30,461 bases of DNA from Amphimedon queenslandica (taxonomy: Eukaryota > Porifera > Demospongiae > Haplosclerida > Niphatidae): assembly GCF_000090795.2 (NCBI RefSeq), contig NW_003546543.1:92211-122671 (forward strand), read 5' to 3'. Below, one piece after another: positions 18,964 to 28,490 of the stretch (position 1 is its first letter; each line of letters opens with the position of its first letter). The notes under the pieces were generated by a model. That model was not told the DNA's origin. It ran no database searches and worked only from the letters and a program-made list of their open reading frames with translations. The translations under genes and the position numbers were made by a program.

Positions 18964-21900
18964 CTGACAAAATGCATCCAATTTGTTTCTTTATCAATGA
19001 AAAAAACATTAACAGGTTGCATGAAAGCATTTACAAGGGTTGGGCATACCAACATGCATAGTAGTATACTAACCGTAACACTTAACTAGAAAGTTGACAA
19101 AAAACAAACAAGTCCTTTCTTGTACTTGATGACCCTTCTCACTAAATGTCACACTAAATAAGGCCTTATTGTATCTATCATAGTTATATATTTGATGACC
19201 CTTCTCACTAAATGTCACACTAAATAAGGCCTTTATTGTATCTATCATAGTTATATATTCTCATTACAATAATTGAAATTTATACCTGGAGTCAAATCAT
19301 GGCTACTAGAAAGAAAGAATGGCTTCCACATTTCTGAATCTGATATTAACAGGTCATAAAACTCAAAGGGATGAAATTCTTCCTTAAATTGATCTAGCTC
19401 TGCTTTAACTTTGGATATGAGATGGTAGTTTAGTAGTGCTTGTGTTAGTGACTGGCAATCGTTATGTGTAAAGCTAGAAATTGGTCGCCAAAACCCAGAT
19501 ACCAACAACAAATTCATTGCTTCATCTACAAAGCAAAAAACTTGCACATCATCGTCTGTTTTGGTTCATTTAACTGCAATGAAACGAAATGCATTTATTG
19601 ACTAAGATTAGTAGTATTAGAAAGAAGTATACCTTCTTTATTAAGCGTGTGAGTAAAGGATCTGAAATATCACCAACAGGAGTACTGGTAGCATCTATGG
19701 AATTGTGAACCAAATAGTCAAATACAGAAGTAGCCACAACAGGTAAACCATGTCTTCCATATATACTATAGACAGCACACAAAAAAACCCAAATAATAAA
19801 ATTCCCAATTCTATTAGTAAAATTCAGTAATGAAACATTCATTAGCAACTGCTTACCTACAGGGCAAAAATATTGTTTAGAAAAAATTTGGGTTTATCAG
19901 TTGATCCTAAAAAAAGTATCTTAAAGCATCAGTAAAAAAAGACAAAAGAATTCCCACTTAGGTCCACCTGCATCAATTGAGCACTCGCTGACAAAAGATA
20001 CCTAATGTATGATTAAAAAATGAAACACATATGCACACACCACACTCACAAGCAGACATGAGGTGATTACTACAGTCAAACCTGCCATTGTGGACAGTTT
20101 AAAATAAGGACACATCTATAATGAGGACAGGTAGTATCAGTCCCAATACAATATAAATGTGTATTAATGAGCCTCTAAAATAAGGAGACCTCTTTAATAA
20201 GGACAGTTTTATCGGGTCCCAAGGTGTCCAGAATAGACAGGTTTGACTGTATTACAAATAATGTAAAGGAGTTGTAAATTTTTTTGGTATAAAATTTTGC
20301 AAAGTCGTTGGGAATTGCCATTTGTTCATCGTTGTTGGGAATTGCCATTTTTTAACTTTTTACAAATCTTACCTCCTGCAGCCATATTTCCTAGTGCACC
20401 ACACCTTTTTCGTGAAATTTAATTGACTAATTTAATGAATAATTGTGCATCATTATTTCTAAATGCTATTTCTATTTCAAGCAATTAATAGTACCCGTAT
20501 TTAAAAGTAACATTAAGGTAAGCTCATTGTTGTAGTACATGTAGTACTATCAATTGAGAGAGCAAGCAAGGACATGTAATGCAATTTAAAAACTAAATCT
20601 TGCCTTTAAAAACTTCTTACGATCAAATTTCTTTCTGTTCACATGTTCCATAGTATCTAAAAGAACAATATCCCTTCGAACATCTAGTACACAAACATTC
20701 TTAATATCAATGTTCCTCTTCATCTTATCAATTTCACTTTTTATGGGAGAGACTTGAGACCAGGGTTTGAAATCAAACAAAGGATATGTGTCTGCAATTA
20801 AGCTTTCTTCTACAGCAGCAGTAACCATTTCCTTCTCAATCTCTTCTACATTAGCACTTGTACATGAATTTAGAAATGTGACTGGTGGGAGTAGTGGCAC
20901 ATCATCTTCTAAATCACCATTAAAATTATCAAATACTTACAAAACTTCAGACATCACACCGACCCATATTCCTTTTTATCTTGTTGATCATCTAGTGTAA
21001 GATCAATACTCTGAACTTTCTCTCTTTAAAAAGAAGTACTTTTTCATAGGGGTACATGTATTTATCCTAGATGTGGATATAGTTGCAGTTAAAAAATTTT
21101 GTAATCTCATTTTTATTGGATATCAGCTCAAAATACATATATACATGTATATATGCATAATAGAGACATGTATGTACATTAGAAAACGTAATAAAAATGA
21201 TGAATTTGCAGTTTGATGAAATTCTTTTCAAAGAGAAAAATACCATAGTAATTTTTGCCATAATTTGACCCCATACCATGTGATAGTACAGGGGCTTTGG
21301 CCCAATTTTTGAGTACTATAAATTTAAAAATGCAATTTTGATCAGAAACAGTTCAAACATTCTACGCGACGTAAGTGCATGTATATGTATCAAAAAACTT
21401 TTAGTAATCTTGTAGTCATTGTAGTGAACGTCATACTTATGCATGCTGTACTTTTTAAAATATGAATTTGGACTCGCATACATTGTACTTACGTGCACTC
21501 AAGTGAAAGAACAGATTCTGGAGTGGCAGGAGATGACGTTGGTTTTAAAAGGAGTAACTTTAAAACTTAATTCTCACATACTAACTCAGCACCAGAAGAT
21601 ATGTGATGCTAATTCTCCCAAACTAAATTTGTTTCCACCAGTTAAACATTTCTCCTTTAGCTATAGTTGTAAAATGTAAAACATAAGGTAAGAAATAGGA
21701 AGCTCTTACCCACTAGACAAATCAAAAAAGACTGCAAGAGGTAAGTCTCGCTGAAGTGGTCTAATATAGGTGAATCCAGCTGCAATACAATTTTTAGTGC
21801 CAATGGAGAGGACAGTGTTGAAGAGAACAACAGTTGCAAGTTTCGCGAATTTGAAAGGCGTATTAGGAATTGAAAACCTGCACCTTTTTTAAAGAAGGGA

Positions 21901-22368
21901 ACTCCTTGTATAATAGATCTCTAAATTCTTCCACTTCAATATAGAATTTATGTCCTTTTCCCCCTGACCAGCACGAAGCAGCTCATCCTTGTCAGCATCA
22001 CAAGTCGGAATTTTATCCTGATCACATAAAGCTAAACAGACAAATTGGTGTTTCCAGAAACACTTGCTGCTTGACACAGATTCACCAGACGCAGACATTT
22101 TTTTCTTGTGAAAAAGTGATGACAATTCCTGCTTTGCTGTTCTTTTATTAGGTGTAAAAGAGAATGAAGACAAGCACTTACTAGCAACAGTAAGAACTAT
22201 AAACAAAGATATTATATAAATCAAAAGGGTACACACCCATACCATGTACTGCATTGGTACACTTGAAAGTAGTTCTAGCACCTTCATAGCCTTTCCCAAT
22301 TGAGCATAATTCAGCTTCGGACTAGGCTTGTCCTCAGGTTTTTCAGAGAATCTCCTGCGGCTAGACAT
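18720..22368 (-). CDS. HECT-type E3 ubiquitin ligase gene, multi-exon, frame-broken as read
   Basis: The minus strand carries exons that add up to an N-terminal uncharacterised domain, a CxxC…HxxxC-like zinc motif remnant, a linker, and a HECT domain resembling that of G2E3-like proteins. HECT ligases take ubiquitin from an E2 onto an active-site cysteine and pass it to a substrate; here that cysteine is in TATTCDLILHLPT (codon 18853-18851). The start is taken at the ATG 22368-22366 (MSSRRRFSEKPED), about 120 bp from the MITE at 22491. Short GT-AG introns support a real gene. Seven breaks of one base each, all at A/T runs (21947, 21885, 21791, 19934, 19909, 19559, 18816), stop it reading through. 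Either it is a young pseudogene or the sequence carries homopolymer errors. The stretch 20941-21580 is mostly intron with nothing recognised. About 40 HECT residues expected before the last exon were not found. Confidence 0.75.
19126..19258. repeat. 66-bp tandem duplication in a HECT intron
   Basis: TTGATGACCCTTCTCACTAA and ACTAAATAAGGCC…TAGTTATATAT are repeated at 19126-19191 and 19192-19258, nearly identical (one extra T in copy 2). It lies between the last two HECT exons. Confidence 0.95.
19286..19573 (-). CDS. HECT gene: hinge-proximal exon
   Basis: It begins after acceptor TTGCAG with LNEPK. One missing A (plus T4 at 19559-19562) then leads into DDDVQVFCFVDEAMNLLLVS, GFWRPISSFTHNDCQSLTQA and EFYDLLISDSEMWKPFF. 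It ends …DLTP at a GTATAA donor (19285). The pattern matches G2E3-like HECT sequences between the two lobes. Confidence 0.75.
19633..19810 (-). CDS. HECT gene: N-lobe exon after a 46-bp intron
   Basis: The intron GTAAGC…ACTAATAG is only 46 bp and joins LPC to RIGNFIIWVFLCAVYSIYGR in phase. The exon continues HGLPVVATSVFDYLV, IDATSTPVGDISDPLLTRLI and KK, then a GTATAC donor. This matches the helical part of the HECT N-lobe (G+.…S+..G..+P…Y.YL). Confidence 0.8.
19857..20001 (-). CDS. HECT gene: GGP exon of N-lobe
   Basis: After an ATTAG acceptor the frame reads SFVSECSIDAGGPKWEFFCL, the conserved HECT D-x-GGP-x-x-EFF motif. Later GSTDKPKFFLNNILPC follows in a shifted frame. Two T runs (plus strand A7 at 19934-19940 and 19909-19915) each appear one base short. 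The exon ends at a GTAAGC donor. Confidence 0.75.
20071..20251. mobile_element. Tc1/mariner-type MITE E (181 bp)
   Basis: TACAGTCAAACCTG at the left and CAGGTTTGACTGTA at the right are perfect inverted repeats bounded by TA. The interior has repeated ATAAGGACA/ATGAGGACAG units. It lies in a HECT intron. The TA boundary and short length fit a Tc1/mariner-type MITE. Confidence 0.85.
20601..20935 (-). CDS. HECT gene: linker and start of HECT N-lobe
   Basis: The frame reads DVPLLPPVTFLNSCTSANVE, an acidic linker, then RNIDIKNVCVLDVRRDIVLL and MEHVNRKKFDRKKFLKARF. The RRD…D…RKKFD…LK..F pattern is the standard beginning of HECT domains. It is followed by a possible donor GTTTTT near 20600. Confidence 0.7.
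21588..21660 (-). CDS. HECT gene: zinc-motif exon (tentative)
   Basis: After an acceptor CTATAG the frame reads EKCLTGGNKFSLGELASHIF, ending WC and a TGA. The spacing C-x2-(G)-x12-H-x3-C is that of a small zinc motif whose second cysteine has become glycine. The in-frame TGA just after it is unexplained; a GTATGT donor lies 6 bp further. Confidence 0.4.
21710..22368 (-). CDS. HECT gene: N-terminal exons
   Basis: A first basic segment (MSSRRRFSEKPEDKPSPKLN) is followed by a probable small intron (about 22250 to 22190; the frame happens to stay open and encodes a hydrophobic run). Then comes KCFWKHQFVCLALCDQDKIP, RAGQGEKDI, VEEFRDLLYKEFPSLKK, GAGFQFLIRLSNSRN and GFTYIRPLQRDLPL. This block order is familiar from uncharacterised N-termini of HECT/G2E3-like proteins in aquatic animals. 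The exon ends at a strong donor, GTAAGAG (21709). Three −1 breaks lie at A runs. Confidence 0.6.
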
Positions 22369-22490
22369 TATTACTAAAATGAGGCGGAGCGTATTCTCAC
22401 GTGGCCTGTGGGACATGCACGTCCACGTGTATAGATTTAACACCCACTTGAAGGAGGCATGGCTGAGTATTTTCAATATAAATCTAGAAT

Positions 22491-23185
22491 TTAAAGTGTA
22501 ACTGCCCCCATTTTTTGAGGTATTTATTTTATTGGCTTAATGTGATGGCTTCACCATAGTAATAATGTATACCCACTCCCATTATTCAAAAAAAATTATT
22601 CACTGAAATATGAGCTTTTAAAAATGCCCTTTTTGCTTCCGGCCATTTTACTTCCTGTCGGTGGGTGTGGCTAAACGTGACGTCATAGAAGGCAGAGATG
22701 CAGCTAAATCCATTGCTGCATAGGGGTAAATAATCATGCCTAGTAATGTAATAGCACTAATTTAAAGATTGGGATCAATAGTTATCATTATTTTGAGCAT
22801 GCAACTACGTGAAAAAGAGTCAAATTAGCAAGCAAGAAGATTCGCCAAAGTGTGGTATTTTTGAGTCTTTCTTGCAGTTCCATGTTTAGAATAATGAAAG
22901 CTAATGATCCCAATCTTTAAACTAGTGCTATTGCATTACTAGGCATGATAATAAAGGATCATTTCTCCCTATGCAGCAATGGATTTTGCTGCATCTCTGC
23001 ATTCGATGACGTCACGTTTAGCCACACCCACCGACAGGAAGTAAAATCGCAGGAAGCAAAAACGGCATTTTTGAAAGCTCATCTCAGTGAATAATTTTTT
23101 TGAACAATGGGAGTAGGTATACAGTAGCCATCACATTAAGCCAATAAAATAAATACCTCAAAAAATGGGGGCAGTTACCCTTTAA
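22491..23185. mobile_element. TTAA foldback MITE, copy 2 (695 bp, complete)
   Basis: It is flanked by TTAA on both sides (22491-22494 and 23182-23185). The ends are AGTGTAACTGCCCCCATTTT and the reverse complement of its partner, AGGGTAACTGCCCCCATTTT. The arms pair over nearly the full length, and the sequence is collinear with copies 1, 3 and 4. It starts about 120 bp upstream of the predicted HECT start codon. Non-coding; likely mobilised in trans by a TTAA-specific transposase (piggyBac or Kolobok class). Confidence 0.92.
22678..22685. promoter_or_regulatory. TGACGTCA palindrome in MITE arm
   Basis: The 8-bp TGACGTCA matches the CREB/ATF consensus. It occurs again in the right arm at 23007-23014 and in copy 1 at 4925-4932. 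The position about 310 bp upstream of the HECT start makes a regulatory role possible, but nothing here shows it. Confidence 0.3.
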
Positions 23186-23878
23186 GGTTTCTGCAGCAAA
23201 TTTGTTATTATTTCCCAAAACAATTTTATTTAGTAACAGGTAACACTTAAGCAAGACTTAAAGTTAATTGCATATAAAATAACAAGTTGTCAATTTGTCC
23301 AAATAAGGTACCATAATTACCATTACTAATACATTTTTACCATTATTGTACTTAGTTTGAATTACCATTGATTGCAATTTACTAGCTTCTATGTACCTTC
23401 TTCTCTTTGTCCTTTTTGTTTTCCCCATTTAGTGTCTTTATACCTCTTAGTGTACCACGCGCTTCAAACTCAGTATATGAAAAGTCTTGCATTCAAGTAA
23501 GGTCAATATATATCATCTCTTTTTATGTTTATTTCCATGTAGTCAAATTAAAGATATTAAAATCTGCAGCGCATTATACATGCATAACAATCCATTAGTT
23601 GTCCTCTTTCATTTTTCATTATGCTTCTATATAATGTTTATGCAGTTGTACCAATCAATGTGGCATTTTATGAGCTGATGCAGACCATTTATATGCTTGA
23701 AAAGTTGTTAAAAAGCTGTCTAGCGAATATCCTTTTATTTGATCAAGGGATGCGGCCTAATGAAGGTTGTATAACGTTAATTAATTTTTCAAGTAAAGTA
23801 GCAGTAGAATCTTGATTGCTGTTCGACATCCGTAAGTGTAGGCGTGCACAATTAGTTGCTATAAAAAATAAAAATACT
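23186..23878. other. AT-rich, no recognised gene
   Basis: Short overlapping frames on both strands (for example minus 23743-23928) show no domain motif. Confidence 0.4.
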
Positions 23879-24370
23879 AATTTAAATGACGCACTACATA
23901 GATAATCAGCTAAACATACTCTCTGCATACTTATTGAGGGGGTGAGGCTGAATGTTTTTACCTAAAAACTCTAAGGTTTTACATCACAAGTACCACAAAC
24001 TGAAATGACGTGCTTAAAAAACTAATTTGCTAGTGCTACAGCAAGGTTCAAAGATTGTTGCAACCAGTTGTCATTTTTGACTATTTTGACTAAAAAATTA
24101 GTTTCAGGTAGAATGTAACTATTTACTATTTATTGATTTACAGGGCTTGAAAAGCAAATCAGCTACTTTTGAGACAAATTGTATTGACTATGCATTTAAC
24201 TTTTAACCTTGCTGTAGCACTAGCTAATTTTTGTACTAAGCACATCATTGCACTTTTTGGGACTTGTATTGTGAAACCTTGGGAGTTTTCAGCTAAAACC
24301 TTCAGCCCCACCCCCTCATTAAGTATGCAGAAAGTATGTTGATTATCTCTGTAGTTGTTTATTCAAATTT
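23879..24370. mobile_element. Foldback element with ~170-bp arms
   Basis: The left arm (AGATAATCAGCTAAACATAC, TGCATACTTATTGAGGGGGT, GCTAGTGCTACAGCAAGGTT) is mirrored on the right arm (24200-24370). A spacer of about 150 bp separates them. The outermost matching bases are AATTTAAAT and AATTTGAAT. No clear target duplication; class unknown. Confidence 0.8.
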
Positions 24371-25421
24371 AGAATTTATACTTTTCATAACAAGTAATTT
24401 TGCATACCTACCTGCTGATACCACACAAGAATCAGAATTGCACTTCTAACCTATTATTTATCATTATGCAACTTCATTGCTAAATGTCTCATCCCTAGAT
24501 CAAGTGAAAGGACCTTGCGTCATGGACTGCATCATATTTCATGCCTTTGCTGCATAGTAGTAGCAAATTATTGTATCCAAAAATTTTTTTTGGAAAATTA
24601 AAATCAAAAAATAACTTGACATACAACAATACAACAATGTTTGGTCATGCATGTATAGTCTTGTGTTCTTGATACTACATAGCTTGATACTTGAATTATA
24701 GACTATAACCATACAAAGGAGCATAAAATGAGAAAATATATAATAGACCTTACTTGAATGAAATACTTGATACTGTCAGTCAGTATAAATCCTAAACTCG
24801 AGAGAAACAAAGACTCTAATAAAATAGAAAAAGAAAATTGGGGAGGTGCGCAGCAGTGAATTGTAATAGTAAATCAGATTAAAGAGCTATGATTACTATA
24901 ATCAAGACTATATAATCGGGAAGCTGTAGAGCTATTCAGTGCATGCATATAAGGGTAATGGCAATTACTTCATTTCATAAGCTATACTTTAATGAATCAG
25001 TTATACATACATGTAAGCCTATGTTTCGCATACATTTTTGATAAGCATGTGCTAAATGTAAACATATCTTACTCATGTACATGTAGATGTAGAAAGGAGG
25101 GTAGAGAGGAAGGAATGTAGGATAGGCTTAAAAGATAAGAAGGATGTAAATGAAAGGACAAGTACAATAGTAAAGCCATAAGTGAGTAAATAGTTTGTAC
25201 GAGAATAGATTATAATCAGAGATTGCTAAAGGTTGTTTGTAGTGCATTTATATAAGAAGGGGAAAGAGAAGCGAAGGAGATCAAATAAGACAATACATGT
25301 ACACATGTACTAAGAAAAAGAAATGAAATGTTGTGAGACAACATAAGAACAGAAAAAATATTAAACAGGAAAATTCACTTCTAACATTCTTTGACATAAA
25401 TGTCATACACCTTATATATAC
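24371..25421. other. AT-rich, no recognised gene
   Basis: It includes a purine-rich plus-strand tract (about 25085-25370). No coding features are seen. Confidence 0.4.
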
Positions 25422-25604
25422 TACAGGATGTTTTGTCAAACTTTAGAGCAGTTTTAAAAACCCACTATAAAAATGCTGAGCACTATGCCAAAAACCTGTG
25501 GAAAACCCTGTGCATACCACTTAGAAAGTTTGACCAAATTCCAATCAAAATTGGACTTTAATAAATTTATAAACCTGCTCAAAATTTGGACAAAATACCC
25601 TGTA
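25422..25604. mobile_element. Tc1/mariner-type MITE F (183 bp)
   Basis: TACAGGATGTTTTGTCAAAC at the left pairs with the reverse complement of the right end, TACAGGGTATTTTGTCCAAA. The inverted repeat is about 40 bp and is bounded by TA. It is similar in size to MITE E but its ends differ. Confidence 0.75.
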
Positions 25605-26111
25605 GGCCTTTTAGTACACGGTCTTCAGTCAGATTTCATCAAAAATAACTAGAAGAGAATTTACCACTACTATAATTTTTTCTCATCCATATACATGTTC
25701 CAAGTCTGCATAAAAAGTTAAAGCTGATTCTGATCAGGAATAGATTTTTTATGAATTTTTAAATTTGCTCCAAATGCCATATGCACAAATGTGTGTTGAT
25801 GTACATGCACATTAACTCAAGAAGAATGCTGCTTAGTTCACTTACAACGCTTTGTCTGAAACTCTGGATATGTACCATAGGGAGGCTTAGAGACAAAGAT
25901 AAAGCTCAACGTAAAAAGTTAATGAGATAAAAGCTGCCAAGGGAATCAGATAATAGAAGGCATATTAATCTGATATTTTTGGTAATACACAAATGAGACA
26001 AGCACACTTGATCCATGATACTAAAAGGTTTAGAAATAATAACAATGCTTAAATGTTGTACAGAAACAGAAATAGCATTAATAGATTTACCTATTTATAT
26101 ATACATTTCTA

Positions 26112-26464
26112 CATAGGGGTAGGAACAAACTAAAAGTTGGGGGGCTAAGGTATTATTTTTACAATCATAGGAGCATGACTTAACCATTGATCATTAATAC
26201 ATAGCATGTACTGAAATTAATACTTGTGTATTTCTGAAAAAACTAATAAAAGTGTGTTCTTAGAAGTTAAGCTAGTGTATTAATTGCTTTATGAAACAAA
26301 TCATCACACAATATGCACACATATAAGGATTACCTAAACTAAAGTCTATAGTGTTGATAATAGTAATACATGTACATCACTTAAAGTTGGAGGGGCTAAG
26401 CCCCCTTCAATGAAAGTTGGGGGGGCTTAAGCCCCTCCTGCCCCCCCTTGTTCCTACCCCTATG
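26112..26464. mobile_element. hAT-like MITE G (353 bp)
   Basis: The ends CATAGGGGTAGGAACAA and TTGTTCCTACCCCTATG are perfect inverted repeats. The flanking 8-bp duplication CATTTCTA is exact (26104-26111 and 26465-26472). AAAGTTGGGGGGCTAAG occurs inside both ends. This is the best-preserved hAT-like copy in the window, so likely the youngest. Non-coding. Confidence 0.92.
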
Positions 26465-26472
26465 CATTTCTA

Positions 26473-26965
26473 TACATAATAGTGATGTATGTTGTAATGC
26501 ATTAATTACTTTATTTCTTGACATGAACGTACAAATCTTAATCTACACTACAGTTAACAAACTGAAATCTTTTGTCTATTAAGATACCACAAATACTATT
26601 GAGATATAACAATTCTACAAATGAGTTAATTATTATAATTAATATTTCAAGCAGCAAAATTAGAATACCAACACCAGCATTATGTATTATTGTCTCCAAT
26701 ATATATGATGTAATAATTTTTTACCAACGCATGAATAATAATTGTTTTGCAACACTCAAGCTACCATAGAATCCTAACTTACTTAAAATATAGAGCTCAA
26801 TAGTGGCTGTGTGATAATGCTATTATAGTAGAGTAATCAGTATAGACCAAGGACGTGCAGCACAGATGTCCTCCACATGATGATTCACGTTGCCTTCCAG
26901 GTGTGGCCCAAAGGTGCAGGCGACAAAATTGATGCATGAATTAAAATAAATGAACAGTCAAGTAA
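26473..26965. other. AT-rich, no recognised gene
   Basis: A 65-codon plus frame at 26572-26769 has Asn/Ile-rich composition and no motif. Confidence 0.4.
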
Positions 26966-26969
26966 CAAC

Positions 26970-27205
26970 CAAAAAATTGATGAAAAAGTTTTCAAGATAA
27001 ATATTTAACAGAAACTTTATTTTCCAAAAAAATTGACCACAAAGTCAATTATCAACAGAAAAAACAATTAGAAAATCAATTTTCAAGAGAAAACTTGATC
27101 AGAAACTCCATTGTCAAAAAAAAATTCATCACAATGTCAATAAAATTGATCAGGAAGCAGATAATCAAAAGGAAATTGATCAGAAACTCAATTTTCAGTG
27201 GAAAA
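26970..27205. repeat. Degenerate ~31-bp tandem repeat
   Basis: Variants of ATTGATCAGAAACTCAATTT plus TCAAGAGAAAA recur about every 30-33 bp (for example 27045, 27073, 27103, 27165, 27176). Lengths and bases vary, so it is an old array. It immediately precedes the stem-loop at 27213. Confidence 0.7.
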
Positions 27206-27212
27206 GTATATG

Positions 27213-27235
27213 GGCGATGCAATTCGCGCATCGCC
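27213..27235. other. GC-rich perfect stem-loop
   Basis: GGCGATGC, a 7-base loop AATTCGC, then GCATCGCC: an 8-bp perfect stem, strikingly GC-rich for this region. It stands between the tandem array and the truncated Ty3/gypsy element. Confidence 0.6.
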
Positions 27236-27379
27236 ACAGGTCACAAATAAAATGATGACACTATTTTTTATTATTTCTTCACATTTGGCATTCCATTTTT
27301 TCAACCTACAACTGAAGATATATCAGCTAGAGGAGAAAAGAGAAGACAAAATCAGAAGAGAACCAGAATAGAATGTACC

Positions 27380-28490
27380 AACAAGACTAAACAATTGATA
27401 ATGGACCAAGAGAAGGATTGCGAGATGCAGTCATGGATAAACAAGGAGGATCTGTCACATATAAATCAGAAGGAAGGATTAATTTGTCGTCCATGAAGAC
27501 CCAAGGACTCACCGAGTACCACATATGAACAGATCATTCTACCAGCACAGTATCATAATAAAGTCATCAGGTTAGCACATGATTTACCATTTTCATGACA
27601 TCTGGGTAGAGACAAGACAACCCAAAGGTTATTAAGGAGGTTCATTGGCCTACTCTATTTAAAAATGTAAGAGTCTATTGCATATCTTGTAAAGATTGCC
27701 AGCTACATGCGAATCACAGTACAAAGGCTCCAATGATACCTTAACCCATAATAGTAGAACCGTTTAAGAGGATTGCCATGGATATTGTAGGATCTCTAAC
27801 AAGAACCAGTCATGAAAAAAATTGATTCAAGTGATAAATGATTAGGCAACTAGATACCCAGAGGCATTTCCTTTAGGAAATATCACTGCAATAAAAGTAG
27901 CTGAATTGCTGATAGAGTTATTTGCTAGATATGGAATGCCTGAAGAAATATTTACAGATCAAGGCTCAAATTTCACATCAAGCCAGCTGGGAGAGCTGTA
28001 TCATCTTATGGGGATTAAAGCAATCAAGACCAGTCCATACCATTGACAGACTGATGGCCTCGTGGAACAATTTAATTGAACACTAAAGTCTATGCTAAGG
28101 AAAGTATTGGAAGGAGAGAAGAACTGCAACCACATGATACCATATGTCTTGTTTGCATATGGGGAAGTTCCACAATTGACTTTCGGGTTCAGTCCCTATG
28201 AAAGACTATATGGACGGGAGGTGAGAGGACCGTTAGATGTTGTAAAGGAGCAATGGATCCACAGCACAGAATTCGAAACAGATACACTGAGTTTTGTGAT
28301 GGATACGCGGGAACGGATAGAATCTATAAGAGGAATTGTGAAGGAGAATGCAAGAGCAGTGCAAGCTAAGCAGAAGATGTATTATGATCAACGATCGAGA
28401 GAGATTAATTTTGAAGTTAGGGACAAAGTATTACTATTATTACCAAGCAGTACTAGAAAATTTGTGGCTAATTGGCAGAAGGATGTGGGT
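27380..28490 (+). pseudogene. Integrase of the Ty3/gypsy element
   Basis: Integrase joins the element cDNA to host DNA. The zinc finger is visible as LAHDLPFS…HLGRDKTTQRLL and YCISCKDCQL. The core has D in AMDIVG (about 27776), D in FTDQGSNFTS (about 27955) and E in TDGLVEQFN (about 28050-28075), so the catalytic DDE is kept. The C-terminal part reads AYGEVPQLTFGFSPYERLYG, …AKQKMYYDQRSREINFEVRD and KVLLLLPSSTRKFVANWQ. It has stops at 28044 and 28077 (TGA). The open frame runs on from this C-terminus into the RT start without a break. Confidence 0.85.

Noticed and set aside
20071..20251. Short regular repeats considered as CRISPR-like
   Set aside because: They are the interior of a palindromic MITE with TA-bounded inverted ends; the sequence is animal-like.
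22190..22255. Hydrophobic run in the HECT N-terminal frame, apparent membrane segment
   Set aside because: More likely a translated short intron that happens to stay open; a GT-like donor and a TTATAG acceptor bound it.
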